Source: Saccharibacillus soli (lineage in GTDB: Bacteria; Bacillota; Bacilli; Paenibacillales; Paenibacillaceae). From it: 64,000 nt of DNA. The first letter of the stretch is position 1; each line of letters starts with the position of its first letter. The stretch lies in contig NIOB01000003.1 in NCBI GenBank assembly GCA_002189105.1, positions 310,001 through 374,000 of the forward strand, read 5' to 3'. Position numbers and translations under genes: made by a program. Of the stretch, positions 8,479-18,119 are shown piece after piece. Under the pieces are notes generated by a model. It did no database searches, had not been told where the DNA came from, and saw nothing but the letters and a program-made list of their open reading frames with translations.

Positions 8479-10029
8479 TCAATCCAGCTTGGGGTCGAGT
8501 GCATCACGCAGTCCATCGCCCAGGAAGTTGAACGATAGAACGAGTGCAATGATCGCAAGCCCCGGATAAACGGCGAGATAGGAATTGGTCTCCAGATACG
8601 CACTGCCGAGCTTCAGAATGTTACCCCATTCCGGAATATGCGGTTCCACGCCGAGTCCCAGATAACTGAGACTGCTGGTGGAGATGACGGCTGTGCCGAT
8701 GGTCAAGGTCGCCTTAACGATCATCGGAGCCATGGAATTTGGAACGATATGCTTGAAAATGATGGACAGACTGCCGGAACCAAACGCTCTCGCCGCATCG
8801 ACAAACTCATACGTGGAGACCATCAGCACATTGGCACGCATCGTTCGGGCATAGGTCGGAATCGCCCCCACGCTCAGGGCCAGAATCAGATTGACCGTAT
8901 TCGCACCAAACGCCGCAATGATCGCAATCGCCAGCAGAATACCGGGAATCGAATACAGGATGTCGAGCGCCCGCATGATGATATTGTCGGTTCGCCGCCC
9001 ATAATAGCCGGAGATTGCTCCCAGCACACCCCCGACCACAAACGGGATCAGGGTAGAGATTGCCCCGACGATCAGCGAGATTCGTGCACCGAAGACGATC
9101 CGTGAGAACAAGTCGCGGCCAAAGTTGTCCGTGCCCAGTGGATAGGCCAGGCTTGGCGGTTGCAGAATTGCCCCGTAGTTGTTCTCAACCGCCATTCCAT
9201 AGTCAAAGGTGAAGAGACTACAGATCGACAGCGAGAACAGGAAGAAGATGAAGAACATCCCCAGCATGGAGGTTGTTCCCCGTGACAGACGATCAATCGC
9301 GTCTTCCCATCTTGGCGAAGCCGGCGATTGCTGACTGCGGATCTTCGCCAGCAGGACGATGCCGAGCAGCAGCGCGAACAAATTGCCGGTTGCGGTCGTC
9401 ACCACCAAAGCAAGCGCCAATACGTTCATCCAACGAGGAATCGCCCCACGCTTGACGAAGACGGCGATCAGAATGAGCGCGGCAAGCTGGAACCCGGCGA
9501 CGACCAGCAGGATCAACATTCCCAGCGGAAACGTATCGGCCACATAAGGCTTGAACAGGTTCAGCGCCGAGACGGCAATTACGCTAATCTGGGTGAGCAG
9601 CATGTAAGCCGCGAAGACATATTCGGGCGTCTTGACCTTTTTAATCAGTTGAAAAGCCGCTGCCGCAGCGAACACATTGCCCGTAGCCAGACTGAGCAGT
9701 TGGAGCCATCCCAAGGTTCGCGTTCCCCCACGGATATAGCCGACCTGGGCGAGATCACGACGAATCAACAGCGTAATGACAATCTGTACCAGTGTAAAAA
9801 AGGCATAGGCGGCAGCTACAGTCAGGGTTCCCGTCTTCACCGCTCCGCTGCTGTAATCAAATGCGTTCGCCAGCAGAATCAAGGTCAACAGCAGCGAAGC
9901 GACCCAAGCGAATCCCGCCTGTGCGTATTCGGACGAAGATCGCCGCCCGCCACCGATCCCGGCGTCGAGTCCCGAAGCGGATGCCGAAGACCCCGGTTTG
10001 GCAGGTTCGGTGACCGATAATTCGGACAT
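8479..10029 (-). CDS. Oligopeptide ABC transporter permease, DppC type with multi-TM N-terminal extension
   Basis: Inner-membrane permease subunit of 516 aa, against about 300 for ordinary DppC/OppC. The C-terminal 280 residues are a normal DppC: TM start [33 protein letters not shown], and the EAA loop near [21 protein letters not shown]. Residues about 35-230 form an extra module of about six TM helices made of two similar halves, each with the motif ATGN(V/L)FA followed by a Lys-capped helix. The ATG at 10029 is chosen because GAAAGGGG lies 11 nt upstream; the open frame continues to 10092 through a repetitive Glu/Ile-rich stretch without a ribosome site. It lies 87 nt downstream of the DppB-type gene and upstream of the binding protein. 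Confidence 0.88.
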   Translation of the reverse strand: MSELSVTEPAKPGSSASASGLDAGIGGGRRSSSEYAQAGFAWVASLLLTLILLANAFDYSSGAVKTGTLTVAAAYAFFTLVQIVITLLIRRDLAQVGYIRGGTRTLGWLQLLSLATGNVFAAAAAFQLIKKVKTPEYVFAAYMLLTQISVIAVSALNLFKPYVADTFPLGMLILLVVAGFQLAALILIAVFVKRGAIPRWMNVLALALVVTTATGNLFALLLGIVLLAKIRSQQSPASPRWEDAIDRLSRGTTSMLGMFFIFFLFSLSICSLFTFDYGMAVENNYGAILQPPSLAYPLGTDNFGRDLFSRIVFGARISLIVGAISTLIPFVVGGVLGAISGYYGRRTDNIIMRALDILYSIPGILLAIAIIAAFGANTVNLILALSVGAIPTYARTMRANVLMVSTYEFVDAARAFGSGSLSIIFKHIVPNSMAPMIVKATLTIGTAVISTSSLSYLGLGVEPHIPEWGNILKLGSAYLETNSYLAVYPGLAIIALVLSFNFLGDGLRDALDPKLD

Positions 10030-10116
10030 ATCGCGCACAACCCCTTTCTCGATATTCTCTGTCTCTATCTCTGCTTCTATCTCGATTTCCATTTTCTGCT
10101 TCTGTTCAGATCTGCG

Positions 10117-11559
10117 TTAATACTGCTTCATCTTGGTGCGGATTCTCGGATCGATGAACGCATACAGGACGTCGATGACCACATTGACCAGCGAGATCAC
10201 GATTGCCGTGTAGACGACCCCGCCCATGACAGCCGGAATGTCCGGCACAAACTGCTTATCGACGATGTAGCTGCCCAGTCCGCTAATATTGAATACTTTC
10301 TCGGTGATTGCCGCACCGCCCAGCATACCGCCAAACTGCAAGCCCACTACCGTAACGATCGGAATGAGCGCATTGCGTACCGTATGTTTGGTCAGCACCG
10401 TGCGCCGCCCCAACCCTTTGGCCTTGGCTGTCAGAATGTAATCCTCATTCATCACTTCAAGCGTGGAGGAGCGGGTCATCCGCGCCACTGCTGCCGTCAA
10501 GCCCGTACCCAACACGACCACCGGCATGATAAAGGACAATACATGGCCTGGCGTGTAGGTCGCAGGCAGCCAGCCGAGCTTGATCGAAAATCCGAGAATG
10601 AACACCAGACCCTGCCAGAAGTTTGGAATCGACAGACCGATCAAAGCGATAAACATGAAGCTGTAATCCAGCCAGGAATTGCGGCGTGCCGCCGACAGAA
10701 TCCCAATCGGCAGGGCTACGAGCAGCGCCAGCACCAGCGAGAACGAAGCCAGCATCAGCGTCACCGGGAATTTTCGCAGAATGGTCGCCGCTACATCTTC
10801 GTTGCCTGCAAAGGATTTGCCAAGATCCAGCGTCAGGATACCCCGAACATTGTCCCAGAGCTGCACCCAGTAAGACTGATCCAGTCCATAAATGCGGTTA
10901 AACGTTTCGATCTGTTCGGTTGTAGCCGTCTCACCCAGGATGTTGGCCGCCGGGTTCATCGGGGACAGATGCAGAATGGTAAACACAAGCGCCGATACTC
11001 CTACCACCACGAACAGGGTCATCAGCAGACGTTCAAATATGTATTTGGCGTAGGGGTTGGCATACAGCCCCATCAAGATCACCATGGGCATGCCGAGGAT
11101 CGCCGTCAAGACTGCGAAGATTGGATTTGAGATTAGGGATTCAAAGGCTGCTGCGTAATCGCCGCGTGGAACCTGGCCTTGCTCCGCCCGCTTCGCTGCA
11201 ATCTCCTCGGCCTTCGCCTGAAGCCTTTCCTCTGTGCGTCGATCCACTTCCCGCTTGCTCTCCGCTTCACTGGGCTGCTGCTTGAAAAAACGCTGCTTGG
11301 CCGCGAGCTGACGAGCAAATTCTTCGCGCAGCTCCTGCTCATAACCAGCAGCCTGAAGTTCCTGGAGCGCCGCCGCCTTCAGCTCTGCGTAACCTCCGCT
11401 CCCCCGCCTTGCCAGCCATACAGCAAGCACAATCAGATTGACTGGTGCCCCGAGCAGCAGCAGCCAGAAGCGATAGCCGGGAATTCCCAGCATCTTGCGA
11501 TATAAGCGTCCAATCGGCGCGGACCAGGGCGAACGTTGACTTTTTTGTGCAGCTTCCAT
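10117..11559 (-). CDS. Oligopeptide ABC transporter permease, DppB type with N-terminal extension
   Basis: Permease partner of 480 aa; standard DppB is about 310. The canonical part starts near residue 170 (YIFERLLMTLFVVVGVSAL) and includes LHLSPMNPA and the EAA loop near LTAKAKGLGRRTVLTKH. The first 170 residues are extra: one TM at about 28-49, a highly charged Lys/Glu/Gln-rich helical stretch (about 60-125, probably cytoplasmic and coiled coil), and another hydrophobic helix at 143-163. AGGAGG lies 10 nt before ATG 11559. First gene of the minus-strand importer operon, divergent from the fused ATPase gene. Confidence 0.9.
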   Translation of the reverse strand: MEAAQKSQRSPWSAPIGRLYRKMLGIPGYRFWLLLLGAPVNLIVLAVWLARRGSGGYAELKAAALQELQAAGYEQELREEFARQLAAKQRFFKQQPSEAESKREVDRRTEERLQAKAEEIAAKRAEQGQVPRGDYAAAFESLISNPIFAVLTAILGMPMVILMGLYANPYAKYIFERLLMTLFVVVGVSALVFTILHLSPMNPAANILGETATTEQIETFNRIYGLDQSYWVQLWDNVRGILTLDLGKSFAGNEDVAATILRKFPVTLMLASFSLVLALLVALPIGILSAARRNSWLDYSFMFIALIGLSIPNFWQGLVFILGFSIKLGWLPATYTPGHVLSFIMPVVVLGTGLTAAVARMTRSSTLEVMNEDYILTAKAKGLGRRTVLTKHTVRNALIPIVTVVGLQFGGMLGGAAITEKVFNISGLGSYIVDKQFVPDIPAVMGGVVYTAIVISLVNVVIDVLYAFIDPRIRTKMKQY

Positions 11560-11718
11560 AAAAAACTTGCCTCCTAAAACGTTGCACAGGTATAATTCGT
11601 TTTAATTAAGTCAATAATTCCGATTAATATAGTCGTATTTTATGTGGGGGCATGGGGAAAGTCAAGCCTCATCGAAAACATTTTTGGTCGTAAATCGCAC
11701 AACGGAGGGCATGAAATC

Positions 11719-13506
11719 ATGGAAAAACTCTTGCAGGTCCGCGACCTTCGCGTTTCTTTTTCGGCCCGTGAAACCGAGACAGAAGCGGTTCGCGGAGTCA
11801 GCTTTGAATTACATAAGGGGGAAACACTGGGCATCGTCGGCGAGTCGGGCAGCGGTAAAAGCGTCACCGCCAGAGCCATCATGCGGCTGCTGCCGGAAGC
11901 TTCTGCTCAGGTCAAAAGTGGGGAGATCGTCTTTCTGGGACAGAATCTGGCGCAGAAAACACGCAAGGAGATGGAGGCCATTCGCGGGCGCGACATCGGC
12001 ATGATCTTCCAGGACCCGATGACCTCGCTTAACCCGACGCTGCGAATCGGTGAGCAGATCGCTGAGACACTGCGTAAGCATCAGAAGCTGTCCAAGCGCG
12101 AAGCCCGCGCTGAAGCGATCGAGATGCTGAAACTCGTCGGCATCCGTGATCCGGAGACGCGCTTCAACCAGTATCCACACGAATTCTCCGGCGGGATGCG
12201 CCAGCGTGCGATGATTGCCATCGCCCTCGCCTGCCGCCCGGCGCTGCTGATCGCCGACGAACCCACAACCGCACTGGACGTGACCATTCAGGCGCAGATT
12301 CTAAATGTTATGAAGCAGATGCAGGAGAAGCTGGGTACCGCCATCGTGCTCATCACCCATGATCTCGGTGTCGTAGCCGGTATGTGTGATCGCGTCGTCG
12401 TAATGAAAAGCGGCGAGATTGTCGAGGAAGGCCGTACCGAAGAACTGTTTGCCAACCCGCAGCATCCATATACGCAGAAGCTGCTGAACGCACTCCCACG
12501 ACTGGATGAGCCCAAGAAACCCAAGGCTGGACGCATCGCGTTGGAAACTTCCCCTGAGCCGCAAAGTGACGGGAACACTCCAGATGCCCCTTCCCGCCCT
12601 CTGTTGGAAGTCCGCTCGCTGCGGCAGCATTTTAATCTGGGCAAAGGCCGCACGCTCAAAGCCGTTAACGACATCAGCTTCTTCATCCGCGAGGGCGAAA
12701 CGCTGGGCATGGTAGGCGAATCGGGCAGCGGCAAATCCACAACAGGCCGGGCCATCTTGCGTCTGCATGAGCCAACAGGTGGAGACGTCTTGTATCGCGG
12801 CATGGCGATCAATCGACTGTCGCCCAAAGAAATGAAGCTCATGCGCCGCGAGATGCAGATGATCTTCCAAGATCCCTATGCTTCGCTCAATCCCAGACTG
12901 AAAGTGCTGGATATTATCGGGGAAGCGATGGACGTACATGGACTGTCGCAGAATCCGGTGCAGCGTCGCCAACGTGTAGAGGAACTGCTGGAGATGGTGG
13001 GTCTTGATCCCGCATTTGCGCTGCGCTACCCGCATGAGTTCTCCGGCGGCCAGCGTCAGCGAATCGGCATCGCCCGCGCACTTGCCGTGGAGCCGAAGTT
13101 CATCGTCTGCGACGAACCACTGTCCGCGCTGGACGTCTCCATTCAATCGCAGGTCGTGAAGCTGCTGGAAGACCTTCAGCAGAAGCTGGGGCTGACCTAT
13201 CTGTTCATCGCACACGATCTGTCGATGGTGAAGCATATCAGCGACCGCGTAGCCGTCATGTATGCGGGCAAGATCGTTGAACTCGCTGAGAGTGAAGAAC
13301 TGTACAGCAATCCCCAGCATCCGTATACGAAGTCGCTGCTGGCAGCGATTCCCGTTCCCGATCCGGCGATTGAGTCGAAGAAGAAACGAATACTGCTGGA
13401 GGAAGACCATGGAGAAGACAAATACGGACTGGAAGATTCGGAGCTGATTGAAGTTTCGCCGGGGCATTGGGTGGCGGTTACGCGGCAGGCGTTGGCGGGG
13501 GATTAA
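11719..13506 (+). CDS. Fused oligopeptide ABC transporter ATPase (DppD-DppF)
   Basis: Energises peptide import; 595 residues containing two complete ATPase domains. Domain 1 (about 1-265): Walker A GESGSGKS, signature FSGGMRQR, Walker [13 protein letters not shown]. Domain 2 (about 294-560): Walker [10 protein letters not shown], signature FSGGQRQR, Walker [13 protein letters not shown]. Each is followed by the HPYT(Q/K) C-terminal motif typical of oligopeptide/dipeptide ATPases. The ATG at 11719 has GGAGGG 9 nt upstream; a longer frame from 11644 lacks a ribosome site. It is divergent from the permease/binding-protein operon, and the 160-bp AT-rich gap must hold both promoters. Confidence 0.93.
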   Translation: MEKLLQVRDLRVSFSARETETEAVRGVSFELHKGETLGIVGESGSGKSVTARAIMRLLPEASAQVKSGEIVFLGQNLAQKTRKEMEAIRGRDIGMIFQDPMTSLNPTLRIGEQIAETLRKHQKLSKREARAEAIEMLKLVGIRDPETRFNQYPHEFSGGMRQRAMIAIALACRPALLIADEPTTALDVTIQAQILNVMKQMQEKLGTAIVLITHDLGVVAGMCDRVVVMKSGEIVEEGRTEELFANPQHPYTQKLLNALPRLDEPKKPKAGRIALETSPEPQSDGNTPDAPSRPLLEVRSLRQHFNLGKGRTLKAVNDISFFIREGETLGMVGESGSGKSTTGRAILRLHEPTGGDVLYRGMAINRLSPKEMKLMRREMQMIFQDPYASLNPRLKVLDIIGEAMDVHGLSQNPVQRRQRVEELLEMVGLDPAFALRYPHEFSGGQRQRIGIARALAVEPKFIVCDEPLSALDVSIQSQVVKLLEDLQQKLGLTYLFIAHDLSMVKHISDRVAVMYAGKIVELAESEELYSNPQHPYTKSLLAAIPVPDPAIESKKKRILLEEDHGEDKYGLEDSELIEVSPGHWVAVTRQALAGD

Positions 13507-13528
13507 ACTTTCAGAAAGGAGTTATCCC

Positions 13529-13717
13529 ATGTACGGTGAAGTGCTGCGTTTGATTCCGTTCATGAAGCGATATGCAGAACATTACGATCTCTACGACCAA
13601 AAGCGAAACTTAGATTCTCTAAGCACGCTGACATTACAAGAATTATGGATCATGAACACGATCGAACGGATCGAAGCGCCGACCGCCCCCGAGCGGTTCG
13701 TGCATCTGGATTTCTAA
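13529..13717 (+). CDS. Small hypothetical protein
   Basis: 62-residue protein with no signal peptide, no TM segment and no cysteine. AAAGGAG (13515-13521) lies 7 nt before the ATG, and the gene begins 22 nt after the fused ATPase stop, so it is probably co-transcribed. It is helical, with the motifs PFMKRYAEHYDLYDQKR and LQELWIMNTIERIEA. No family recognised. A longer frame from 13448 overlaps the ATPase gene and has no ribosome site. Confidence 0.6.
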   Translation: MYGEVLRLIPFMKRYAEHYDLYDQKRNLDSLSTLTLQELWIMNTIERIEAPTAPERFVHLDF

Positions 13718-13765
13718 ATGCCGTGACCCGCTTGGAAACCGATCTGCCGCCTTCTCTGCGTGTGC

Positions 13766-13826
13766 AAAAAACCGAAACGACTCCACATTCCGCTCTTGGG
13801 CGGGTGTGGAGCCGTTTCGGTTTTTA
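13766..13826. terminator. Bidirectional terminator
   Basis: Long stem AAAAACCGAAACG.CTCCACA / TGTGGAG.CGTTTCGGTTTTT separates the plus-strand ATPase unit from the minus-strand FAD dehydrogenase. Confidence 0.9.
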
Positions 13827-13857
13827 ATTTAGTCTTATGATCGATCGGCTGTGAAAA

Positions 13858-15372
13858 TTAAGCCAGCGTCCGCTCAACCGCCGGCTTCCCAGCCGCCGCC
13901 TTCTTCACCATGCTGCGTGCGATATGCACGCCCGCTGCTCCGGCCTGCGCCAGTCCGCGCGTGATGCCCGCGCCGTCGCCGCCGCAGTACAGACCGCGAA
14001 TCTCGGTCTCCAACGTCTCGTCCAGCTTGGGACGAGCGGAATAGAACTTGGCTTCCACACCGTAGAACAGCGTATGTTCGGATGCAATACCCGGTGTGAC
14101 TTTCTCCAGCGCTTCGACCATCTCGATCAGACTCTTCATCGTGTTGTACGGCAGGACCAGACCCAGATCGCCCGGCACGGCTTCCTTCAGCGTAGGCTCC
14201 AGAAAGCCTTCGCGGATGCGATCCGGCGTGGAGCGACGACCGCGCAGGATGTCGCCGTACTTCTGGACGATGACGCCGCCGCTCGACAGATCGTTGGCGC
14301 GTTCGCAGATCTCGCGGGCGTATTCGTTCGGTTTGTCGAATGGCTCCGTGAATTTGTGCGAGACGAGCAGGGCAAAGTTCGTGTTATGCGAACCCAGCGC
14401 TGGATCTTTATACGAGTGACCGTTGGCTGCCATAACGCCGCTGTGGTTCTCGACGACTACGTGGCCGGATGGGTTGCTGCAGAACGTACGCACACGCGTG
14501 CCAACGGATGTATTAAAGACAAACTTGCCTTCATACAGATGCTCATTAATCTGACGCATGACCACATCGGATGTCTCGACGCGCACACCTACGTCCACTT
14601 GGTTGTTGGTCAGCTTGAGTCGGCGTCTCTTGAACACGTCCGAGAGCCATGCCGAGCCGTCACGCCCCGGTGCGATCACGACGCGCGGCGCTTCAAACTC
14701 CTCGCCGTTTTTCAGACGAATCCCGCGTACCATATGTTCTCCATCTTCTTTAACGGTGATGAGGTCTTCCACTTCCGCTTTGTATTTCATCTCCACACGC
14801 GGCTTGAGATACTCGAAGATCGACTTGAGAATCTCCAGGTTCTGCTCCGTACCCAGGTGACGGACTTCGGCGCGAAGCAGCTTGAGTCCCGCCGCATACG
14901 CTTTTTGTTCGATGTCACGCACCGTGTCAGTCGTTGGATCGGTGATCGACTGCGTAGCGCCATGCTCCAGATTGATCGAATCGACATATTGAATCAGTTC
15001 CATCACCTGCGAAGGAGCGAGGTAATCCGTCATCCAGCCGCCAAATTCCGTGGTGATATTGAACTTGCCATCGCTGTACGCACCCGCGCCGCCGAAGCCC
15101 GCTGTGATTGAGCAGGCTGGCAGACAGCCGGCAAACTCTTTGCGTCCCGCAGCCGGAGGACAGAACTGAACCTTATTCTCCAGAATCGGACAGCGGCGCT
15201 TGTAGATGTCATGGCCTTTGTCAACGAGCAGCACTTTCCAGTCCGGTGCCTGACGAGTCAATTCATAGCTGGCGAAGATCCCGGCAGGGCCTGCGCCTAC
15301 AATAATGCAGTCGTATTGAGCGGAAGGGTTGGCCTGTTGTTCGTTCAATTCGAGTGTCGTGGAATCGGTCAT
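13858..15372 (-). CDS. FAD-dependent dehydrogenase (COG2509-like)
   Basis: A 504-residue cytoplasmic flavoprotein. The N-terminal FAD-binding Rossmann motif is seen as DCIIVGAGPAGIFASYE at about 20-37, and the C-terminal FAD contact as GLYCGGDGAGITRGLAQAG near 465-483. Size and layout fit the COG2509 'uncharacterized FAD-dependent dehydrogenase' family, whose substrate is not established. ATG 15372 follows GAGGAGGAG. The gene is preceded by a purine-type riboswitch and terminator (15467-15572), so its expression is predicted to follow guanine or a related purine. That suggests a role linked to purine metabolism, which is inference. Confidence 0.87.
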   Translation of the reverse strand: MTDSTTLELNEQQANPSAQYDCIIVGAGPAGIFASYELTRQAPDWKVLLVDKGHDIYKRRCPILENKVQFCPPAAGRKEFAGCLPACSITAGFGGAGAYSDGKFNITTEFGGWMTDYLAPSQVMELIQYVDSINLEHGATQSITDPTTDTVRDIEQKAYAAGLKLLRAEVRHLGTEQNLEILKSIFEYLKPRVEMKYKAEVEDLITVKEDGEHMVRGIRLKNGEEFEAPRVVIAPGRDGSAWLSDVFKRRRLKLTNNQVDVGVRVETSDVVMRQINEHLYEGKFVFNTSVGTRVRTFCSNPSGHVVVENHSGVMAANGHSYKDPALGSHNTNFALLVSHKFTEPFDKPNEYAREICERANDLSSGGVIVQKYGDILRGRRSTPDRIREGFLEPTLKEAVPGDLGLVLPYNTMKSLIEMVEALEKVTPGIASEHTLFYGVEAKFYSARPKLDETLETEIRGLYCGGDGAGITRGLAQAGAAGVHIARSMVKKAAAGKPAVERTLA

Positions 15373-15466
15373 GATCTGTAGTCTCCTCCTCTAGTGGACG
15401 CATACCGTGCTTAGGATTTTGGCAGCCCGGCATTTGGTGCAGCAGCGCAACATTCTGCAAACGCAC

Positions 15467-15520
15467 AAAAAGCCCGGCTCCCGGCAGGTATGCAAAAGCA
15501 TCCTATCCGTAGCCGGGACT
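15467..15520 (-). terminator. Riboswitch expression-platform terminator
   Basis: On the minus strand AGUCCCGGCU pairs with AGCCGGGCU (one bulge) around an inner hairpin (GGAUGC/GCAUACC), followed by U5. The 5' arm is shared with P3, J3/1 and the 3' side of P1 of the aptamer, so aptamer and terminator cannot form together. Confidence 0.75.
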
Positions 15521-15572
15521 TTACGGTTCCCTGGTAGAGACTCCCGAACCTTATCTTCGGGAATATACGAAT
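15505..15572 (-). promoter_or_regulatory. Purine riboswitch aptamer (guanine type)
   Basis: Aligns base for base with the xpt guanine aptamer. P1 is AUUCGUA/UACGGAU, P2 CCCGAA/UUCGGG closing loop GAUAAGG, J2/3 AGUCUCUACC, L3 CCGUAAA and J3/1 GCUAC. The position that sets specificity (74 in xpt numbering) is C, as in guanine switches; adenine switches have U. Unusual points are G instead of A at position 73 and a bulged A in P3. Because the terminator uses aptamer strands, ligand binding is predicted to turn the gene on (as in adenine-responsive pbuE), unlike xpt. The remainder up to 15758 is AT-rich and non-coding. Confidence 0.85.
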
Positions 15573-15758
15573 GATTATATAGTCATGAATGAAATTGTTC
15601 GCTTTTCAACAATGCCTATCATAACTAATCATTCAGGTGGAGTCAAGCTTGATTTCGGATAAATATTCGATTTTAGGTTATTATCCACTTTTATATTCAA
15701 TAAAAAACTCGATTAATCTCCTTTTTTCCGAACAATTTTTTATTCAGGTGATTTATTT

Positions 15759-16730
15759 TTAATTTTTTGAGTCAGAACCTCTGCCCTGCAAAATGTCCAA
15801 CAATCCATCCTGAAGTTCTCCCATACCGTCGGATTGACCTTCCTCACGCAGAAACCGTACGGCGAGCTTCAAGCCTTCATCATCCCGACTTATGGTATAA
15901 AGCAGACCTGCACTTTCCGCGATGCGCGAACCCGTCTTGCTCTCAAAATCCCGGAATCGAAGACTGTCCAGCAGTTCCTCCCTGTCTTCATCAGACAGTT
16001 CCGGCTGTAAGACATTCGTCACGAAACGCAGCAGCTTCGTCGTATTTGGACTTTGTGCCTCACCCCCGCTTGTTTTCATGAAGGTGAACTCCATCTCCCT
16101 CATTCTCGCTCCTTCCAGTCCACCCTCCTGAGTTTGGTTATCCGTCCATACCTTGAAGCGGTCATCCGATCCGGCTTCCCCAAAAGATTGCAAGGTTTCT
16201 CCAAGTCCCGGAATGGAGCCAGAAAACGTTGGATTTTCACCCCTGAGCGCAGTCAGGCGGCTTAGTTCCTCGCTGCTTTTTGAGGCCGTTTTCCAGCGGT
16301 TGAGAAATTCGCCATAGGTTAAAGTTACCTTCAGGTCGGCCACTCCTTCAGGCAGTCCCTCCTCATTTTTGTTGATGTCGTCGGAATCCACGCCTCCCAC
16401 TCCCGCCTGACCGCCGATTGGGCCGCCGTTCACACTCGGGGCGACAGGCGCCACTGCGGTTCCCGAATCTCCTGTCCGGTCGGTCTGAACCAGCACTACG
16501 GCAAGCAGTACGGCGGCCAGACCCGCACCAACGGTTCCGATGACGCCCCTTTTGCCAAATCGTCCAAGTGACGTCCGCTGCGGCGTATCCGGTTCTTTTT
16601 TCCACGAGCGAATCTCTGTCATAATCCCGTCTCGAATCTCTTCCTTGCGCTGTGCACTCAGCTTGGGAATGTCCATCAGCCCTCTGCCCGGTTCCTGATT
16701 GCCGTTTCCCGGCTGCCCCTTAGTCCCCAT
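15759..16730 (-). CDS. Membrane-bound anti-sigma factor-like protein
   Basis: 323 residues with a short cytoplasmic N-terminal region (about 1-60), one TM (about 65-85, GVIGTVGAGLAAVLLAVVL) and a large extracytoplasmic domain of about 230 residues. The start codon overlaps the end of the ECF sigma gene by 11 nt, with GGAG 9 nt upstream, so the pair is translationally coupled. Position and topology point to a regulator that holds the sigma factor at the membrane. No classic zinc-binding anti-sigma motif (HxxxCxxC) is present, so it belongs to another anti-sigma class or is only a co-regulator. The outside domain has no recognised fold. Confidence 0.7.
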   Translation of the reverse strand: MGTKGQPGNGNQEPGRGLMDIPKLSAQRKEEIRDGIMTEIRSWKKEPDTPQRTSLGRFGKRGVIGTVGAGLAAVLLAVVLVQTDRTGDSGTAVAPVAPSVNGGPIGGQAGVGGVDSDDINKNEEGLPEGVADLKVTLTYGEFLNRWKTASKSSEELSRLTALRGENPTFSGSIPGLGETLQSFGEAGSDDRFKVWTDNQTQEGGLEGARMREMEFTFMKTSGGEAQSPNTTKLLRFVTNVLQPELSDEDREELLDSLRFRDFESKTGSRIAESAGLLYTISRDDEGLKLAVRFLREEGQSDGMGELQDGLLDILQGRGSDSKN

Positions 16731-17352
16731 CGCTCACTTCTCCCCCGATCCATTGTTCAAATTCCCCGTTCTTGCGCAGGGTACGCAGTGCCCGGTGACT
16801 GATCGTCCGCACTCTTGCTTCGGTGCAATCCAGCATAGCCGCGGTTTCTTTGACACTCATCTCTTTCTGATAGAGGAAAAAGATCACTTCCCGATGCGCG
16901 GGCTTCAGTCCATCCAGCATCTCCAGCACCTGCTTGCGCCGCTCCTGCACCAACATGACCTGTTCCGGCTCATCGGATGGCGGAGCCACCTCTTCCTTGG
17001 GCGACAGAAAACCAAGCGGCTGCCAGCGCCTGCGGCGCAGCGCATCCAGAGCCGCATTGCGTGCGATGGCAATCAGCCAGGTCTTGGGTGCCGACTGTCC
17101 CTTGAACGCGCCCAGATTGCGATAGGCCTTGATGAACACTTCCTGAAGGATGTCCTCAGCCTCATTCCCGCGATCTCCCAGCATAAAAAACAAATATTGA
17201 TGAATGTCCTCGTAGTACGATTCAAACCATTCGGCGATCAGTCGTTCACCGTCCGCCTCATGCCCTGCTGCTTCATATGATGTCATCGCGTGTCCGCTTG
17301 GCCTCGGCGTCGGGAACGTGATCCCGCTGCTTCCAGTTATCCGTTTCGCCAA
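16720..17352 (-). CDS. ECF-type RNA polymerase sigma factor
   Basis: 210-residue sigma-70 family group 4 factor. Region 2: QYLFFMLGDRGNEAEDILQE and FIKAYRNLGAFKGQSAPKTW. Region 4 helix-turn-helix: MSVKETAAMLDCTEARVRTI. The TTG start at 17352 is accepted because GAGGGGG lies 7 nt upstream and an ECF-like promoter (17385-17413) would give a leader of only about 26 nt. It is coupled to the downstream membrane regulator. Likely role: response to envelope stress; the signal is unknown. Confidence 0.9.
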   Translation of the reverse strand: MAKRITGSSGITFPTPRPSGHAMTSYEAAGHEADGERLIAEWFESYYEDIHQYLFFMLGDRGNEAEDILQEVFIKAYRNLGAFKGQSAPKTWLIAIARNAALDALRRRRWQPLGFLSPKEEVAPPSDEPEQVMLVQERRKQVLEMLDGLKPAHREVIFFLYQKEMSVKETAAMLDCTEARVRTISHRALRTLRKNGEFEQWIGGEVSDGD

Positions 17353-17384
17353 GCCGCCGCCCCCTCTCTATCCTCTTTGTCCAT

Positions 17385-17413
17385 TAGACGTGTGTGCACC
17401 GAAAAGTATGACA
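17385..17413 (-). promoter_or_regulatory. Candidate ECF sigma autoregulatory promoter
   Basis: Minus strand reads TGTCATACTT, about 16 nt, then CGTCTAATG. The CGTC-type -10 is typical of extracytoplasmic-function sigma promoters. The -35 departs from TGAAAC, so this sigma may have its own preference. Distance to the TTG start fits. Confidence 0.45.
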
Positions 17414-17511
17414 CTTTGCTTGAGAAAGCAGGATTTTCCGTATGGATCTGGAATACACGTTAGCGGACCATCTGACCCACTCTTCACGCAACTACCAAAG
17501 GAGGAAGATCC

Positions 17512-18036
17512 ATGCAAGTTCGTTTAAGCGAATATACCCCCGATTGGCCGCTGCGCTTTGAGGAAGAAGCCGAATATCTGCAAGCCGTCTACGGCGATCT
17601 GATCCTGCGGTTCGAGCATTTTGGCAGCACATCCGTGCCTGGCATGAAAGCCAAACCCGTCATCGATATGATGGTCATCGTCCGTGATATTGCGGAGGTA
17701 GACGCCCACAATCCGCGTATGGTATCCGCCGGTTACGATGCTGCGGGCGAATGGGGAATCCCCGGCCGCCGTCTGCTTCGTAAAGGTGGAGAGGAGCGCA
17801 CCCATCATATCCACTTCTATGAGGAAGGCAATCCCCAGATTGTCCGCCATCTTGTGCTGCGCGATTACCTGCGTACCCATCCGAATGAAGTCGAAGCCTA
17901 TAGCGCGATGAAAGAGGAGCTGGCTGCGGTTCATGAGGAAACTAGCGGCTACAGCCCGGCGAAAAAAGCGTATGTGTCGGATCTGGAAAAACGGGCGTTG
18001 GCGTGGCAGTCGGCGCAGGATCAGGGCGGCGAGTAG
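17512..18036 (+). CDS. GrpB family protein (UPF0157, nucleotidyltransferase fold)
   Basis: 174 residues. The family hallmark is present: EHFGSTSVPGMKAKPVIDMM, a nucleotidyltransferase-superfamily GS-x(n)-D motif, then THHIHFYEEG and LVLRDYLRTHPNEVEAYSAM. Members of this family have mostly no proven reaction; one group acts as a dephospho-CoA kinase fusion partner. AAAGGAGGA lies before ATG 17512. It is a single gene, ended by the terminator at 18052. Confidence 0.9.
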   Translation: MQVRLSEYTPDWPLRFEEEAEYLQAVYGDLILRFEHFGSTSVPGMKAKPVIDMMVIVRDIAEVDAHNPRMVSAGYDAAGEWGIPGRRLLRKGGEERTHHIHFYEEGNPQIVRHLVLRDYLRTHPNEVEAYSAMKEELAAVHEETSGYSPAKKAYVSDLEKRALAWQSAQDQGGE

Positions 18037-18051
18037 AGCGTGCGCATACGC

Positions 18052-18081
18052 AAAAGGCCCGGATGAGAATCCGGGCCTTTT
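18052..18081. terminator. Bidirectional terminator
   Basis: Perfect stem AAAAGGCCCGGAT / ATCCGGGCCTTTT with a short loop, between grpB-like (+) and the helicase operon (-). Confidence 0.92.
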
Positions 18082-18119
18082 GGCTGTGCAGGCAGGGGGG
18101 TTGATAGATGAACATAAGC

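Noticed and set aside
12301-13467. 388-codon minus-strand frame opposite the fused ATPase
   Set aside because: It is the shadow of an intact double ATPase with all Walker and signature motifs.
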